Shown: positions 6,753-14,769, counted from the first letter of the stretch. The stretch is 28,962 nt of DNA from CAMLDH01 sp966250375 (GCA_966250375.1 CBINHE010000053.1:1-28962), one strand, 5' to 3'. Numbers and translations are program-made. Notes: generated by a model from the letters alone, not told the origin.

Positions 6753-7353
6753 AATCCATTTGAGACTTTCAATCGCCCCCTGTTTTTGCAGATGAACGGT
6801 GGCGACCGCACACCGGCTTGGCTGATCCAAGTCGCCACCGGCATCGCTAATGACCCGATCTATCAGATTCCGCTGCTCCTACTCGGTATGTGGCTGTGGG
6901 GTGACAGCACGCGCCGCAATCAAGCGATCAAGGCGTGTCTGCCCACCCCTGTTGGCGCTTGGTGCAAATCAAGTGATCGGCTTGGTCTGGCAGCATCCGC
7001 GACCATTTATGATCGGACTCGGCCACGCTTGGATACCTCATGCGGCCGATTCCTCTTTCCCCAGCGATCACATAACCGTGTTTGCCAGCATCGGCCTGAG
7101 CTTGCTGTTCGGTGGCGCGTTTCGACTGGCTACAGCCGTCCTAACGACAGGTTTTGCCGTTGCCTGGGCACGGGTGTTCTTGGGAGTGCATTTCCCGCTG
7201 GACATGGTAGGAGCCGTCGCGGTGGCCGGTGTGGCCTATGTCGTCATCTCGCCACTTTGGCGAATGGCTGGCGACACGATTACCAACCTGGCCGAGCAAC
7301 TGTACCGCACGATCTTGGCGCGCCCGATTGCTTCTGGATGGGTGCGGCGCTAG
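6753..7353 (+). pseudogene. PAP2-family phosphatase, single-base frameshift
   Basis: In one frame from 6753 the protein starts NPFETFNRPLFLQMNGGDRT and continues GIANDPIYQIPLLLLGMWLW. After a C run at 6946-6949 it jumps to the next frame, LLALGANQVIGLVWQHPRPF. Removing one C restores a continuous membrane protein of about 200 residues. The PAP2 signature is complete: HPRPF, then FPSDH with the catalytic-loop His, then ARVFLGVHFPLDMVG with the second catalytic His. PAP2 enzymes of this kind dephosphorylate undecaprenyl pyrophosphate or phosphatidyl lipids on the outer face of the inner membrane. The start codon seems lost: the codon before N-P-F-E is TGA, where the relB remnant joins. A TTG at 6786 or ATG at 6792 could substitute. 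The frameshift could be real or a sequencing error in the C run. Confidence 0.8.
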
Positions 7354-7380
7354 CCGTGCGATGTCAACGCATTACTGAAA

Positions 7381-7884
7381 ATGACTGGCATAAAAAAACT
7401 ATTTGACGAGAACAACGTACACGTTGCCTTCGAGACTAGCCTGACGCTCAAAGGCGCATTTGCGCTGGCGGAAATCGCCGCGAGCATTTTCGCCTACGTC
7501 GTTACCACGCAATTCCTGCTAGACCTGGTGCACGCTGTCACACGGACAGAATTGACGGAGGACCCGCGTGACTTCGTTGCTAATTATCTGCTCCATGCCG
7601 CACAAGATATGTCAGTGAGCAGCCAACACTTCGCCGCCTTCTATTTGTTCAGCCACGGCGCAATCAAACTCTGGCTTATCATCGGTCTTTGGCGGGAGAA
7701 GCTGGGGTACTATCCGGCCGCCATCGCAGTTTTTGGTTTGTTCATTCTCTATCAAATATATCGATACAGCTTTACGCATTCACTGTCGTTGCTGCTCATT
7801 ACAGCATTGGATGTCGTTGTCATCGGGCTGACGTGGTTTGAGTACCAGCATTTGCAGCGCATGTTGCCCAATGGCCGGAAGTAA
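7381..7884 (+). CDS. DUF2127 integral membrane protein
   Basis: A 167-residue hydrophobic protein with about four membrane segments. It matches my memory of the DUF2127 family: ETSLTLKGAFALAEI near the start, DPRDFVANYLLHAAQ, then SHGAIKLWLIIGLWREKLGYYP and YRYSFTHSLSLLLITALD. The function is unknown. It follows the PAP2 frame by 28 bases on the same strand, so the two were probably co-transcribed. A periplasmic-side lipid phosphatase next to an uncharacterised membrane partner suggests an envelope-related role, which is an inference. The ribosome site before ATG 7381 is weak. The frame is intact and full length, unlike everything around it. Confidence 0.82.
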   Translation: MTGIKKLFDENNVHVAFETSLTLKGAFALAEIAASIFAYVVTTQFLLDLVHAVTRTELTEDPRDFVANYLLHAAQDMSVSSQHFAAFYLFSHGAIKLWLIIGLWREKLGYYPAAIAVFGLFILYQIYRYSFTHSLSLLLITALDVVVIGLTWFEYQHLQRMLPNGRK

Positions 7885-7913
7885 CTTTCAGACGACCATG
7901 GGGCTAGCCAAGG

Positions 7914-7951
7914 CTTAGCGTACTTTAATTCCCTTTTCGTCAAATGCCTCC
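7914..7951 (-). repeat. Tn3-family-like terminal repeat, second right-hand copy
   Basis: The 38 bases begin CTTAGCGTACTTTAATTCCC and end in GCCTCC. The first 14 bases match the repeat at 7986 except for one base, and the rest retains a TTTTCGTC block as in other Tn3-family ends. Orientation is the same as the copy at 7986-8023 (inner end left, outer end right), with 34 bases between them. It is probably the end of a different, related element. Confidence 0.55.
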
Positions 7952-7985
7952 AAATACGACGCGGCCACGTCATGGATACCAATGG

Positions 7986-8023
7986 CTTAGCGTGCTTTAT
8001 TTGCCGAATTCTGAGATGACCCC
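7986..8023 (-). repeat. Right Tn3-family terminal inverted repeat
   Basis: The 38 bases run from CTTAGCGTGCTTTATTTG to TCTGAGATGACCCC. Their reverse complement starts GGGGTCATCTCAGAATTCGG and ends GCACGCTAAG, fitting the 38-bp ends of Tn21/Tn501-type transposons in length and sequence. The outer end (GGGGTC) is intact and abuts the tnpA fragment at 8024. Confidence 0.85.
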
Positions 8024-8909
8024 AAGATCGAAGCCGTCAACCAGCACATCAAGGTGATGGGCCGCGGCGAGAAGAAACGCTGGCAATTGCTCTATCCGAG
8101 CGAGGACGAGCCGGTCAACAGCCCGTTCTTCGGCAAGCTGCCGGGCATCGGCATCGCCGATTTGCTGTGGTTCGTCCATCAATACACTGGATTTCTGAAG
8201 AGTTTCAGCCATGTGCTGGACCGCTACGTCAAGCATGCCCCGGATCCGCGGGAACTGCTGGCCTGCATCGTGGCCATGGGCACCAACATGGGAATCGGCA
8301 AAATGGCCGAGGTGTCGGGCATGAATTACGCGTCGCTGCTCAACACCGCGCGTAATTTCCTGCGCCAGGAAACACTGCATGCTGCCAGCGATGCCATCAG
8401 CAATGCGATTGCGTCACTGCCGGCGTTCCACCTGTACGATATCCGTGATGAAGTGCACTCCAGCAGCGATGGGCAGCGCATTGAAACGCAGATCGATACG
8501 GTCAATGCCCGCTATTAGCCAAAATACTTCGGTCTGAAAAGGCGTTAGCGCCTATACGCTGGTCGCCAACCATGTGCCGATCAACGCCAAGATCATCGGC
8601 ACGCATGAGCACGAAAGCCACTATGTGTTCGACCTGCTGTACAACAGCACGTCCGACCTTCCAGAACCCAGGGGAGTACGGCGAGCTGCTGATCAAGCCT
8701 TCCAGGAAGATTTTGGAGGAACTGATCATCGCCGAATGGCCCAACGTGCAACGCATCATGGCGTCGCTCGCGCAAAAGGATGTCACGCAGGCGACCGTCA
8801 TCCGCAAGCTCAGCAGCTACACGTGCCAGAACCAAACCAAGAAAGCGCTGGGGAGCTGGACAATATCCGCAGAACGCTCTACATCCTGGATTTCATCGAC
8901 GACGTGCGG
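8024..8909 (+). pseudogene. tnpA: Tn3-family transposase (TnpA) internal fragment, degenerate
   Basis: Translated pieces match the middle of a Tn3-family transposase: KIEAVNQHIKVMGRGEKKRW, GIADLLWFVHQYTGFL, IVAMGTNMGIGKMAEVSG and SSSDGQRIETQIDTVNARY, the last containing the first catalytic Asp. The frame is then broken by TAG at 8516-8518 and a shift near 8540, and resumes as VANHVPINAKIIGTHEHESH. An internal deletion near 8665 removes about 50 residues, and it resumes as GEYGELLIKPSRKILEELII. A lost base near 8850 shifts it again into ELDNIRRTLYILDFIDDVR, where it fuses to merR. The N-terminal half and the last catalytic residues are absent. It starts directly at the outer end of the 7986-8023 repeat. 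Confidence 0.88.
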
Positions 8910-9257
8910 CGACTAACCTTCATCAAGCGCTGTCGCGATTTCGGCTTTCCGATCGAGCAGGTCAAGCACCTGGTCGAATTGTTCGAAAATGGCGACCGCG
9001 CCTGCCAGGAAGTGCGCGACTTGGCGCAAGTGCATCTGGACCAGGTGCGCGCCAAGCTGGAAGAGATGCGCCAGCTCGAAGCCAGCCTGGCGACTTTCGT
9101 TGACAGCTGCAATTCCACCTGCAGCGGCGGCGCCACCCGGGATTGCACGATCATCGACGACTTGTCGGCCGTCGGTGCCCATGCTGGTACGATGGGATGC
9201 TGTCAGCCGCCGGCGCGCACGCCGCGCAAGGTTACGACCAAGGCAGGCCGACCATGA
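8898..9257 (+). pseudogene. MerR-family regulator lacking its DNA-binding helix-turn-helix
   Basis: From DDVRRLTFIKRCRDFGFPIE onward the sequence is the second half of a MerR-type wing and the long dimerisation helix (VKHLVELFENGD to RQLEASLATFVDSC). A Cys-containing effector region follows: SCNSTCSGGATRDCTIIDDL, then GCC near the end. The C-x-C-x-C pattern resembles metal-responsive MerR proteins. The first 50 or so residues, containing the helix-turn-helix, are replaced by TnpA sequence joined at the shared word DDVR (GACGACGTGCGG at 8898-8909). The frame is open from the TnpA side, so a chimeric protein could be read, but it has no DNA-binding domain. The stop overlaps the start of the ynfA fragment (ATGA at 9254-9257). 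Confidence 0.82.
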
Positions 9258-9411
9258 CGCTCGACATCGGGGCTATTCCGGGCATTTGGATTGTTTTTCG
9301 TGACCGCCATTGCGGAGCTGGTCGGGTGCTATCTGCCACTGCTGTGGCTGACCGGCAAGGGCTCGGCGTGGCTGCTGCTGCCGGCGATACTCAGCCTGGC
9401 TGCTTTCGACA
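9254..9411 (+). pseudogene. ynfA: ynfA 5' fragment, frameshifted and 3'-truncated
   Basis: ATG at 9254 gives MTLDIGAI. After a shift near 9275-9285 the frame reads LFFVTAIAELVGCYLPLLWL, then TGKGSAWLLLPAILSLAAF, the N-terminal half of YnfA. Homology stops at about 9411, where an IS4-type transposase fragment on the opposite strand begins. This copy is not identical to the remnant at 3482-3790 (for example LPLLWLTGKGSAW against LPLFWLTGKGSTW), so the two are paralogous or separately acquired. The merR-ynfA ATGA overlap suggests the two were an operon before decay. Confidence 0.75.
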
Positions 9412-9676
9412 GCGCGCTCCGGGAGATGCTCTGCACACCGAGATAACGCTGCACTGCGTCCAAATCCGTCATCTTCTGCAAGCCGCGCAACGACGTGACG
9501 GTCGGATTGAAAAAATACAACAACAGCAAACCAACATATTGATCGAAAAAGAAATCCCGGTTATGTGCCTTGTCGCGCGACGTGCCAATGTCGTGAAGTC
9601 GTTCAAGCTTCGGCGCCAACTGCTTCAAATACCGACCGCCTTGCACTCGACCTCCCGGAAGTTCGAGTTGATGCAT
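9412..9676 (-). pseudogene. IS4-family-type transposase N-terminal fragment
   Basis: On the minus strand the frame reads MHQLELPGGRVQGGRYLKQL, then HNRDFFFDQYVGLLLLYFFN, then PTVTSLRGLQKMTDLDAVQR and SISRSALSKA. I recognise this as the N-terminal region of a DDE transposase of IS4 type, in which FNPT-x-SLRGLQ is typical. None of the catalytic residues is included. After residue 90 or so the frame runs into the antisense of ynfA, so the rest was lost at the junction. It is not functional. Confidence 0.7.
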
Positions 9677-9822
9677 GATACATGCCGCAACTCCCACAAA
9701 TCAAAAGAGCGGTTTAGGCAAAAAATGTGCCGGACACTATTGCGGCACGCCCCCCAGTGGGGCCGATTGTGTTTGCGAACCTATAAAATCCTGTGGCATG
9801 TCAGGTGCATGAAAGAGATCCA
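9677..9822. other. Short noncoding junction between mosaic region and core genes
   Basis: Contains small GC-rich dyads: GTGCCG with CGGCAC at about 9726-9749, and CCCC-AGT-GGGG at about 9753-9764. The latter could act as a hairpin downstream of spoVR, which ends at 9823 on the minus strand. No run of T follows, so a terminator call would be weak. It may also contain the outer end of the IS whose transposase fragment precedes it. Confidence 0.35.
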
Positions 9823-11202
9823 TTAATTTCTCTTGCTTGTAATGATTCGTGCATTGCCGCTTTCGCCGACCGTATTGAGCAAGACCGGGCGCCGCCACAC
9901 GCGTGACACATATTCAAGTACACGCTCAGCGCGGGTGATATCAAGTCCGCGCCCATCGTTTTTGTAGTCATGCACGAGTTCAAGGCTGCCATCGAGGTGC
10001 AGCTTGCTGGCTGCAATGCGCGGCGCGCCATAGTTGAACTTCGGTGCGAGAATCGCTTCGCGTATCGCGTGAATGTCACGGTCGGCAATTTTTATGTCAC
10101 CGTCTTCGTGTGCTTCGTATACGAATAATTCCAGTTTTTCAGCCAGTTCACTATCGAGGTAATTCCTAATGAAACTGAAATCGTCTTCTTCCTTGCAAAT
10201 TTGCCGTGCCGCGTCGAGTCCTTGTTTCTCGATGATGTCTTCCCACATCGAGAATCCCAGATGATAGGGATTGACCGCCAGCGCCAGTTGGCTCTCGGCA
10301 GCATACGGACGAACCACATCTGAATGGGCCTTGATGGCGGAAAGATACAAATCGTTCGGCAGAAAGTCCGCTTCACGCAGCAGACGCGCATGCCAATACG
10401 ATGCCCAGCCTTCATTCATGATTTGACATGCAAAGACAGGATAAAAATAGAATGACTCTTCCCGGACCGCGAGAAAGATATCGCGCTCCCAGCCTTCCAT
10501 TTCCGGCGCGTAATGGGCAATGAACCATAACAAATCGTATTCCGGTTGCGGGGGAATCGTACCGCCGCTAAATGTCGGCCTGGGAGCGGCAGCTTTTTCT
10601 CCGGGCAGGTTATGAAAACGCTGCTGGAACACATCACGCGTGGGCGGTTCTGCATTATTTCTGGATCGTGCCGGATAGGGGGTGCGGTGCAGTTCCTGAT
10701 TCGTGTCGATGTGCGGTTCCAGCGCAAGGGCAGCGTCGAGCACGGCTTCCACTCGCTCCTGTCCGAATTCGCTCAATGCCTCTTCAATGCGATGCGCATG
10801 TGCGGCTGCCTGTTCCAGGATGTGGCCGCCGGCCATTTGCATGAAACGCGCGAACAGGTGATTATTTTTGGCGAAATCCGCATGACCCAAAACATGGGCT
10901 ATCACCAGCGTGTTTTCCGGCAAAGTGTTGTTGTTAACCAGATATGCGTGGCATGGATCGCCAGGGAACATGACTTCGAAAATGCGTGAATGCCCCATGC
11001 CTTGCCGAATGAGTTGATGGATATAGCGTACGCCGAATGACCAATGCGGCATGCGCACCGGCAGGCCGTACACGGCGATTTCCATCATGAAATTATTCGG
11101 CACGAGTTCAAAATCGACCGGATAAAAATCGAGACCTAGCGTAGTCGCGAGGTCTTCGATGCGCTTGGTGTAGTCAATCAGATTGGCATTGTTTGCAAGC
11201 AT
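9823..11202 (-). CDS. SpoVR family protein (YcgB-like)
   Basis: A 459-residue cytoplasmic protein of the SpoVR/YcgB family. The N-terminus (LDFYPVDFELVPNNFMMEIA, then YGLPVRMPHWSFG) and the histidine-rich motifs VIAHVLGHADFAKNN and MNEGWASYWHARLL are diagnostic. It is full length and has no membrane segment. The biochemical role is unsettled; it takes its name from spore cortex formation in Bacillus but is widespread in non-sporulating proteobacteria, always near prkA and yeaH. It is the last gene of the minus-strand operon, and its ATG overlaps the yeaH stop (TAATG at 11200-11204), so it is translationally coupled. Confidence 0.93.
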   Translation of the reverse strand: MLANNANLIDYTKRIEDLATTLGLDFYPVDFELVPNNFMMEIAVYGLPVRMPHWSFGVRYIHQLIRQGMGHSRIFEVMFPGDPCHAYLVNNNTLPENTLVIAHVLGHADFAKNNHLFARFMQMAGGHILEQAAAHAHRIEEALSEFGQERVEAVLDAALALEPHIDTNQELHRTPYPARSRNNAEPPTRDVFQQRFHNLPGEKAAAPRPTFSGGTIPPQPEYDLLWFIAHYAPEMEGWERDIFLAVREESFYFYPVFACQIMNEGWASYWHARLLREADFLPNDLYLSAIKAHSDVVRPYAAESQLALAVNPYHLGFSMWEDIIEKQGLDAARQICKEEDDFSFIRNYLDSELAEKLELFVYEAHEDGDIKIADRDIHAIREAILAPKFNYGAPRIAASKLHLDGSLELVHDYKNDGRGLDITRAERVLEYVSRVWRRPVLLNTVGESGNARIITSKRN

Positions 11203-12371
11203 TACGCGACCTCAAGTTGTTCCGACTGTTGCACGAAAAATTTGCGAATGGCCTTCCATACATCGTCTGACGACGTCAGCACACTGCTGCCGATCGGCGC
11301 ACCACTGCGTTCCAGTTCGCTGCAGATCATTTTCATCTCCGTTTCCGAGGTGCGAGGCGACCCCGGCACGGTTTCCACATAGCCGACGTAGTTCAATAGA
11401 GAGGTCAGCTTCGTGAGATTTTCCGTTGCCGCGATTCGATCCTCGGTGAAATTCTCACCGTCAGAGGCATAGAACAGATAGCCGTTGTATTGTGAGGGGT
11501 CATACTGGCTATGGATAAGTTCCAAGGCGAGGCTGAATGCAGTGGACGCGCCGGTGCCGCCAGTGCCGCTGACTTGAAAGAAATCTGCTTCCGAAAATTC
11601 CCATGCCTGGGTCGTGTGCGCGATAAAACGCGTTTCGACCTTGGCGTACTTGCGACGGATGCCTTGCAGTACGAAAAAAAAGAAAATCTTTGCGAGCTTG
11701 CGTTCGGCTTCCGTCATGCTGGCCGATACATCCAGCGCGAAAATCACCACGGCATTGGTGGCTGGCTTGCGCCGCCGCACCAATTGCTTGAAGCGGAGGT
11801 CTTCATTGCTGAAGGGAACCGGATTTTCCTGGATTGCGCGCCGTTTCACCGCTTCCTTGACAGTGCGGCGTCGGTCCAAGCGGGCGCGCGCACCATGCTT
11901 ATCCCAACCTTCCCGAACGTAGTCTTGGTCTTCCACTGCCGTTCTGCGTTTGGGTTGTATATCCGGCAGCTTCAACTCTTCCCACAGCCAGTCCATGATG
12001 TCGTCGACTTTTAACTCGAGCAACAACTTGACTTCACCTTCACCATTGTCGCCTTGCCCTTCATCGTCGTCCGAATCTGGCAGCATCGGACGCAATACAT
12101 CGCCCGCATTTCCTTGCCCTTGTCCCGCATCGGTATGGTAGGACGATTGCGCATCGGAGAGGCGAAAGCGCGCATGCTCCAACATGCGCACAGGCACCCG
12201 TACCATGCGCTCTTGCGATCCAGTAATAATGTCTGATCCCGCTATCAAATCCGGCAGGCTTTGTTGTACTCCTTCACGTACTTTTTCGTTGTGCCGCAGC
12301 CAGTCACGAGCGCCACGGGAAAACAAGTCATACCACGTCGTTTCGGCGGAAATCCTAGTGTGATTTACCAT
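11202..12371 (-). CDS. yeaH: YeaH/YhbH family protein with von Willebrand A domain
   Basis: A 389-residue protein of the YeaH/YhbH family. The N-terminal half carries basic and acidic low-complexity stretches (SDDDEGQGDNGEGE). The C-terminal half is a VWA-like domain with the MIDAS motif DVSASM near residue 214, the second metal residues in SGTGGTGAST and SDGENF. The start is placed at ATG 12371 (MVNHTRISAETTWYDLF), with AGG about seven bases upstream; the open frame extends back to 12407. It is the middle gene of prkA-yeaH-spoVR. In enterobacteria YeaG and YeaH act together in sustained nitrogen starvation and stress; a partner role for the kinase is likely here but not shown by the sequence. 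Confidence 0.93.
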   Translation of the reverse strand: MVNHTRISAETTWYDLFSRGARDWLRHNEKVREGVQQSLPDLIAGSDIITGSQERMVRVPVRMLEHARFRLSDAQSSYHTDAGQGQGNAGDVLRPMLPDSDDDEGQGDNGEGEVKLLLELKVDDIMDWLWEELKLPDIQPKRRTAVEDQDYVREGWDKHGARARLDRRRTVKEAVKRRAIQENPVPFSNEDLRFKQLVRRRKPATNAVVIFALDVSASMTEAERKLAKIFFFFVLQGIRRKYAKVETRFIAHTTQAWEFSEADFFQVSGTGGTGASTAFSLALELIHSQYDPSQYNGYLFYASDGENFTEDRIAATENLTKLTSLLNYVGYVETVPGSPRTSETEMKMICSELERSGAPIGSSVLTSSDDVWKAIRKFFVQQSEQLEVA

Positions 12372-12493
12372 ATATGTACCTATCATCCATAAACGGCACT
12401 GCAGCAAGGACGAGAAGGAATCACTGGCACATATTGACTCATTCCTGCCTTAAGGCGCGGGCCGTTTGCGTTGCATTGTCCATGTCGCTTCTG

Positions 12494-14443
12494 TCATTCC
12501 TGTGCCAGTAGCGTGGTGACATAATTCAGGGCTTCCCGTGCGCTGTGGCTGTCGTAGCCATACTCATCTACGAGACGTTTTTCGACCACGGAAATTTTTT
12601 GTCGCACCTCCTCATCAGGGCGGGTAGTAGAACTCACCATGCGCAACACATCGCGCCGCTGTTCAAATAAATATTGTTCAACTGCGTCATGCAATTGCGC
12701 ATGACTGTTAAGTGTGAATTTTTCGCTCCGTTTATAAGCGCCCATCGCTTTTCTGACGACTTCCTGCCGGAACGATTGTTTACCGGAATCGGAGATGTGA
12801 ATCTTTTCTTCGACTGCCCGTAAAAAGCGCTCGTCCGGCTTGCGCTCTTCGTTGGTAATCGGGTCTCTGATCTGGCGGTTGTCTAGCATCGCTTCCACTT
12901 CATCTAAATACTTGTCAAGCAAGTCCTGCGCCTCCTGTTCGAACGACACGAACAATGCCTTGTGCACGTCTTCCTTGACCCAGCGGTTGTAAAAATATTT
13001 GCGTGCCAGCACCAGGTAATCGACCCATTTGCGTTTCTTCTTGGGATCAATCCGCGCATCGTTTTCAATTGCATCCTTCAACGCCAGCAACACATCCATC
13101 GTCGTAAGGCTTTTTGTGTTTGACTGAATGATCGCGTTGGACAACGCATTAATAACGAAGCGCGGCGAAACACCCGCTAATCCTTCGTCCGGCATTTTTT
13201 GCTTGATGCGTTCCGCTTCCGCGCGATTGACGCCTTCGACTTCTTCGTCGGCATAGATGCGGACCTTTCTGGTAAGTTCCGTCTCTTTTTCTTCGCCCTC
13301 GTGCAGCCGGGTCAATGTGGCGAACACCGCTGCTGCATGCAATACATGCGGGTCCAGATGCACTTCGCGGAATGCCGGTGCTGCCGACGAAATCAGCTTT
13401 TTGTAAATTCTCGCTTCATCCTTGTAATTTAGCGTATAGGGCACTTGGATAATGACCATGCGATCGAGCAGCGCCTCGTTTTCACTCTCTTGCAGGAACT
13501 TGCGGAATTCCGCGAGATTAGTATGGGCAAGAATGGTTTCATCCAGATAGATCAAAGGAAATCGCGAAACCTTGACGTTCTTTTCCTGCGTCAAGGTAAG
13601 CAGCAGATACAGGAATTCGCGTTTGACTTTCAATATCTCGATCATCTCCAACATGCCGCGGCTTGCTGCGTAAACAGCGCCCGACCATGACCATGCGCGC
13701 GGGTCGCCTTCATCGCCATATTCCGCGACCTTCGATAAATCGACCGAGCCGACCAGATCGGCCAGATCGGCGGTAGTCGGATCATGCGGCGCATAAGTGC
13801 CGATCCCGATGCGCCCGGCCTCGGAAATGAAGATGCGTTCTACCGGCATCTGCATGAAGTCGCCATTGTGTTCGTTTTCCAGGCGTACCCGGCAATGCGG
13901 ACAGACTTCGCCGTTGATGTCGACCCCATACGTCTCACGAAATGAGGAACGTAAAGTATGTGGAATCAGGTGCAACGGCGATTCATGCACCGGACAACCC
14001 TGGATGCCATAGAGAGCGCCGGCATCGGTATAGCTGTATTCCTCCAGTCCGCGCTTCAACAAAATCACGAGCGTTGACTTGCCACCTGATGGCGGACCCA
14101 GCAACAGTAGCAAACGGCGTCCGACTTCAGAACCGGCGGCGGCCGCCTTGAAGTAATCGACCACGCGTTCAATTGATTCATCAATGCCGAACAATTCATC
14201 GTTGAACAGCTTGCTCTTGATGTTGCCATCCTCGTCTTCGGCGCGCGTCCAGCGAATCATGTCCCAGATATATTGATGGGATGTACGTGCGGCACCCTTC
14301 GGATCGACCGGCAAAATCTTTTCCAGGAATTCGGAAACCGGGCCTGACCAGTGTGAGGCCTTGTGGTCTTTGGTGAAAGCAACCAAGCTCTTCAGGAAAC
14401 TTTGTTGCTGCTCTGTGGAGCCGGAATTACCTAAGTTCATCAT
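12494..14443 (-). CDS. prkA: PrkA family serine protein kinase (YeaG-like)
   Basis: A 649-residue PrkA/YeaG protein. The N-terminal half is an AAA-like domain with Walker A GPPSGGKST at about residues 116-124 and the family motif WSWSGAVYAASRGMLEMIEI. The C-terminal half is the PrkA kinase-like region. A zinc-finger-like CPVH...CPHCR pattern also lies in the first half. The start is ATG 14443: GGGGAG lies eight bases upstream, and the next codon is also ATG. The length is normal for the family. It is the first gene of the stress operon with yeaH and spoVR, and a perfect 15-bp palindrome sits 48 bases upstream. Confidence 0.95.
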   Translation of the reverse strand: MMNLGNSGSTEQQQSFLKSLVAFTKDHKASHWSGPVSEFLEKILPVDPKGAARTSHQYIWDMIRWTRAEDEDGNIKSKLFNDELFGIDESIERVVDYFKAAAAGSEVGRRLLLLLGPPSGGKSTLVILLKRGLEEYSYTDAGALYGIQGCPVHESPLHLIPHTLRSSFRETYGVDINGEVCPHCRVRLENEHNGDFMQMPVERIFISEAGRIGIGTYAPHDPTTADLADLVGSVDLSKVAEYGDEGDPRAWSWSGAVYAASRGMLEMIEILKVKREFLYLLLTLTQEKNVKVSRFPLIYLDETILAHTNLAEFRKFLQESENEALLDRMVIIQVPYTLNYKDEARIYKKLISSAAPAFREVHLDPHVLHAAAVFATLTRLHEGEEKETELTRKVRIYADEEVEGVNRAEAERIKQKMPDEGLAGVSPRFVINALSNAIIQSNTKSLTTMDVLLALKDAIENDARIDPKKKRKWVDYLVLARKYFYNRWVKEDVHKALFVSFEQEAQDLLDKYLDEVEAMLDNRQIRDPITNEERKPDERFLRAVEEKIHISDSGKQSFRQEVVRKAMGAYKRSEKFTLNSHAQLHDAVEQYLFEQRRDVLRMVSSTTRPDEEVRQKISVVEKRLVDEYGYDSHSAREALNYVTTLLAQE

Positions 14444-14490
14444 CACATTTCTCCCCGTATAGATGTGGGCTTTCAATAATGGACAGTTGA

Positions 14491-14505
14491 AAACGTATTA
14501 CGTTT
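14491..14505. promoter_or_regulatory. 15-bp perfect palindrome upstream of prkA
   Basis: AAACGTATTACGTTT, two 7-base arms around a single T, lies 48 bases before the prkA start in the 290-base divergent region. This is where a repressor or activator dimer would bind. A smaller dyad (GAAGTTCTTC at about 14529) is close by. No regulator can be named and no sigma-54 -24/-12 motif was found on the minus strand here. Confidence 0.45.
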
Positions 14506-14769
14506 CTTCGTCTTTCAAATTTTTTGGATGAAGTTCTTCAAAATTTTCAGGTGCTGTTATTTATCAAAATCATTGCAGCAAAATCGGCCGGATGAATCAA
14601 AGAATGCAGATGTCATGCGTTTGCATTTTTGGCGATGTACTATGAGAATATGGGGAAGCTTGGGACCTTGACCTCGTACATCTTGCTATCGCTGATGTCA
14701 ATGCATGCGGAAATCGCGCCAAGTCGACTCAGTTGAGTTTTAGCAAAAGCGCTCGAAAATACTTTAGAT
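14506..14769. other. Divergent intergenic region between prkA and the GGDEF-EAL gene
   Basis: Apart from the dyads near 14491-14540 this AT-rich stretch holds no recognised gene. It must contain the promoters of both divergent units, but no clear -35/-10 pairs can be assigned. Confidence 0.4.

Larger units (their letters stand above)
6335..8023. mobile_element. Putative non-autonomous Tn3-type element carrying a PAP2-DUF2127 module
   Basis: Two Tn3-family 38-bp-type repeats face inward at 6335-6372 and 7986-8023, enclosing about 1.7 kb. Inside are a noncoding stretch with a palindrome, a relB remnant, a PAP2 phosphatase frame and a DUF2127 gene. There is no transposase between the repeats, so any movement would need a transposase in trans. 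The left outer end is degraded and I see no 5-bp target duplication (the bases just outside each repeat differ). It may therefore be a composite left by several events, not a recently moved unit. A third repeat-like copy at 7914-7951 suggests two element ends lie in tandem on the right side. Confidence 0.55.

Noticed and set aside
6586..7353. Complete toxin-antitoxin module
   Set aside because: Only an antitoxin fragment is present; the next frame is a PAP2 phosphatase, not a RelE-like toxin.
6330..8028. Target-site duplication around the Tn3-type repeats
   Set aside because: The five bases outside the left and right repeats do not match.
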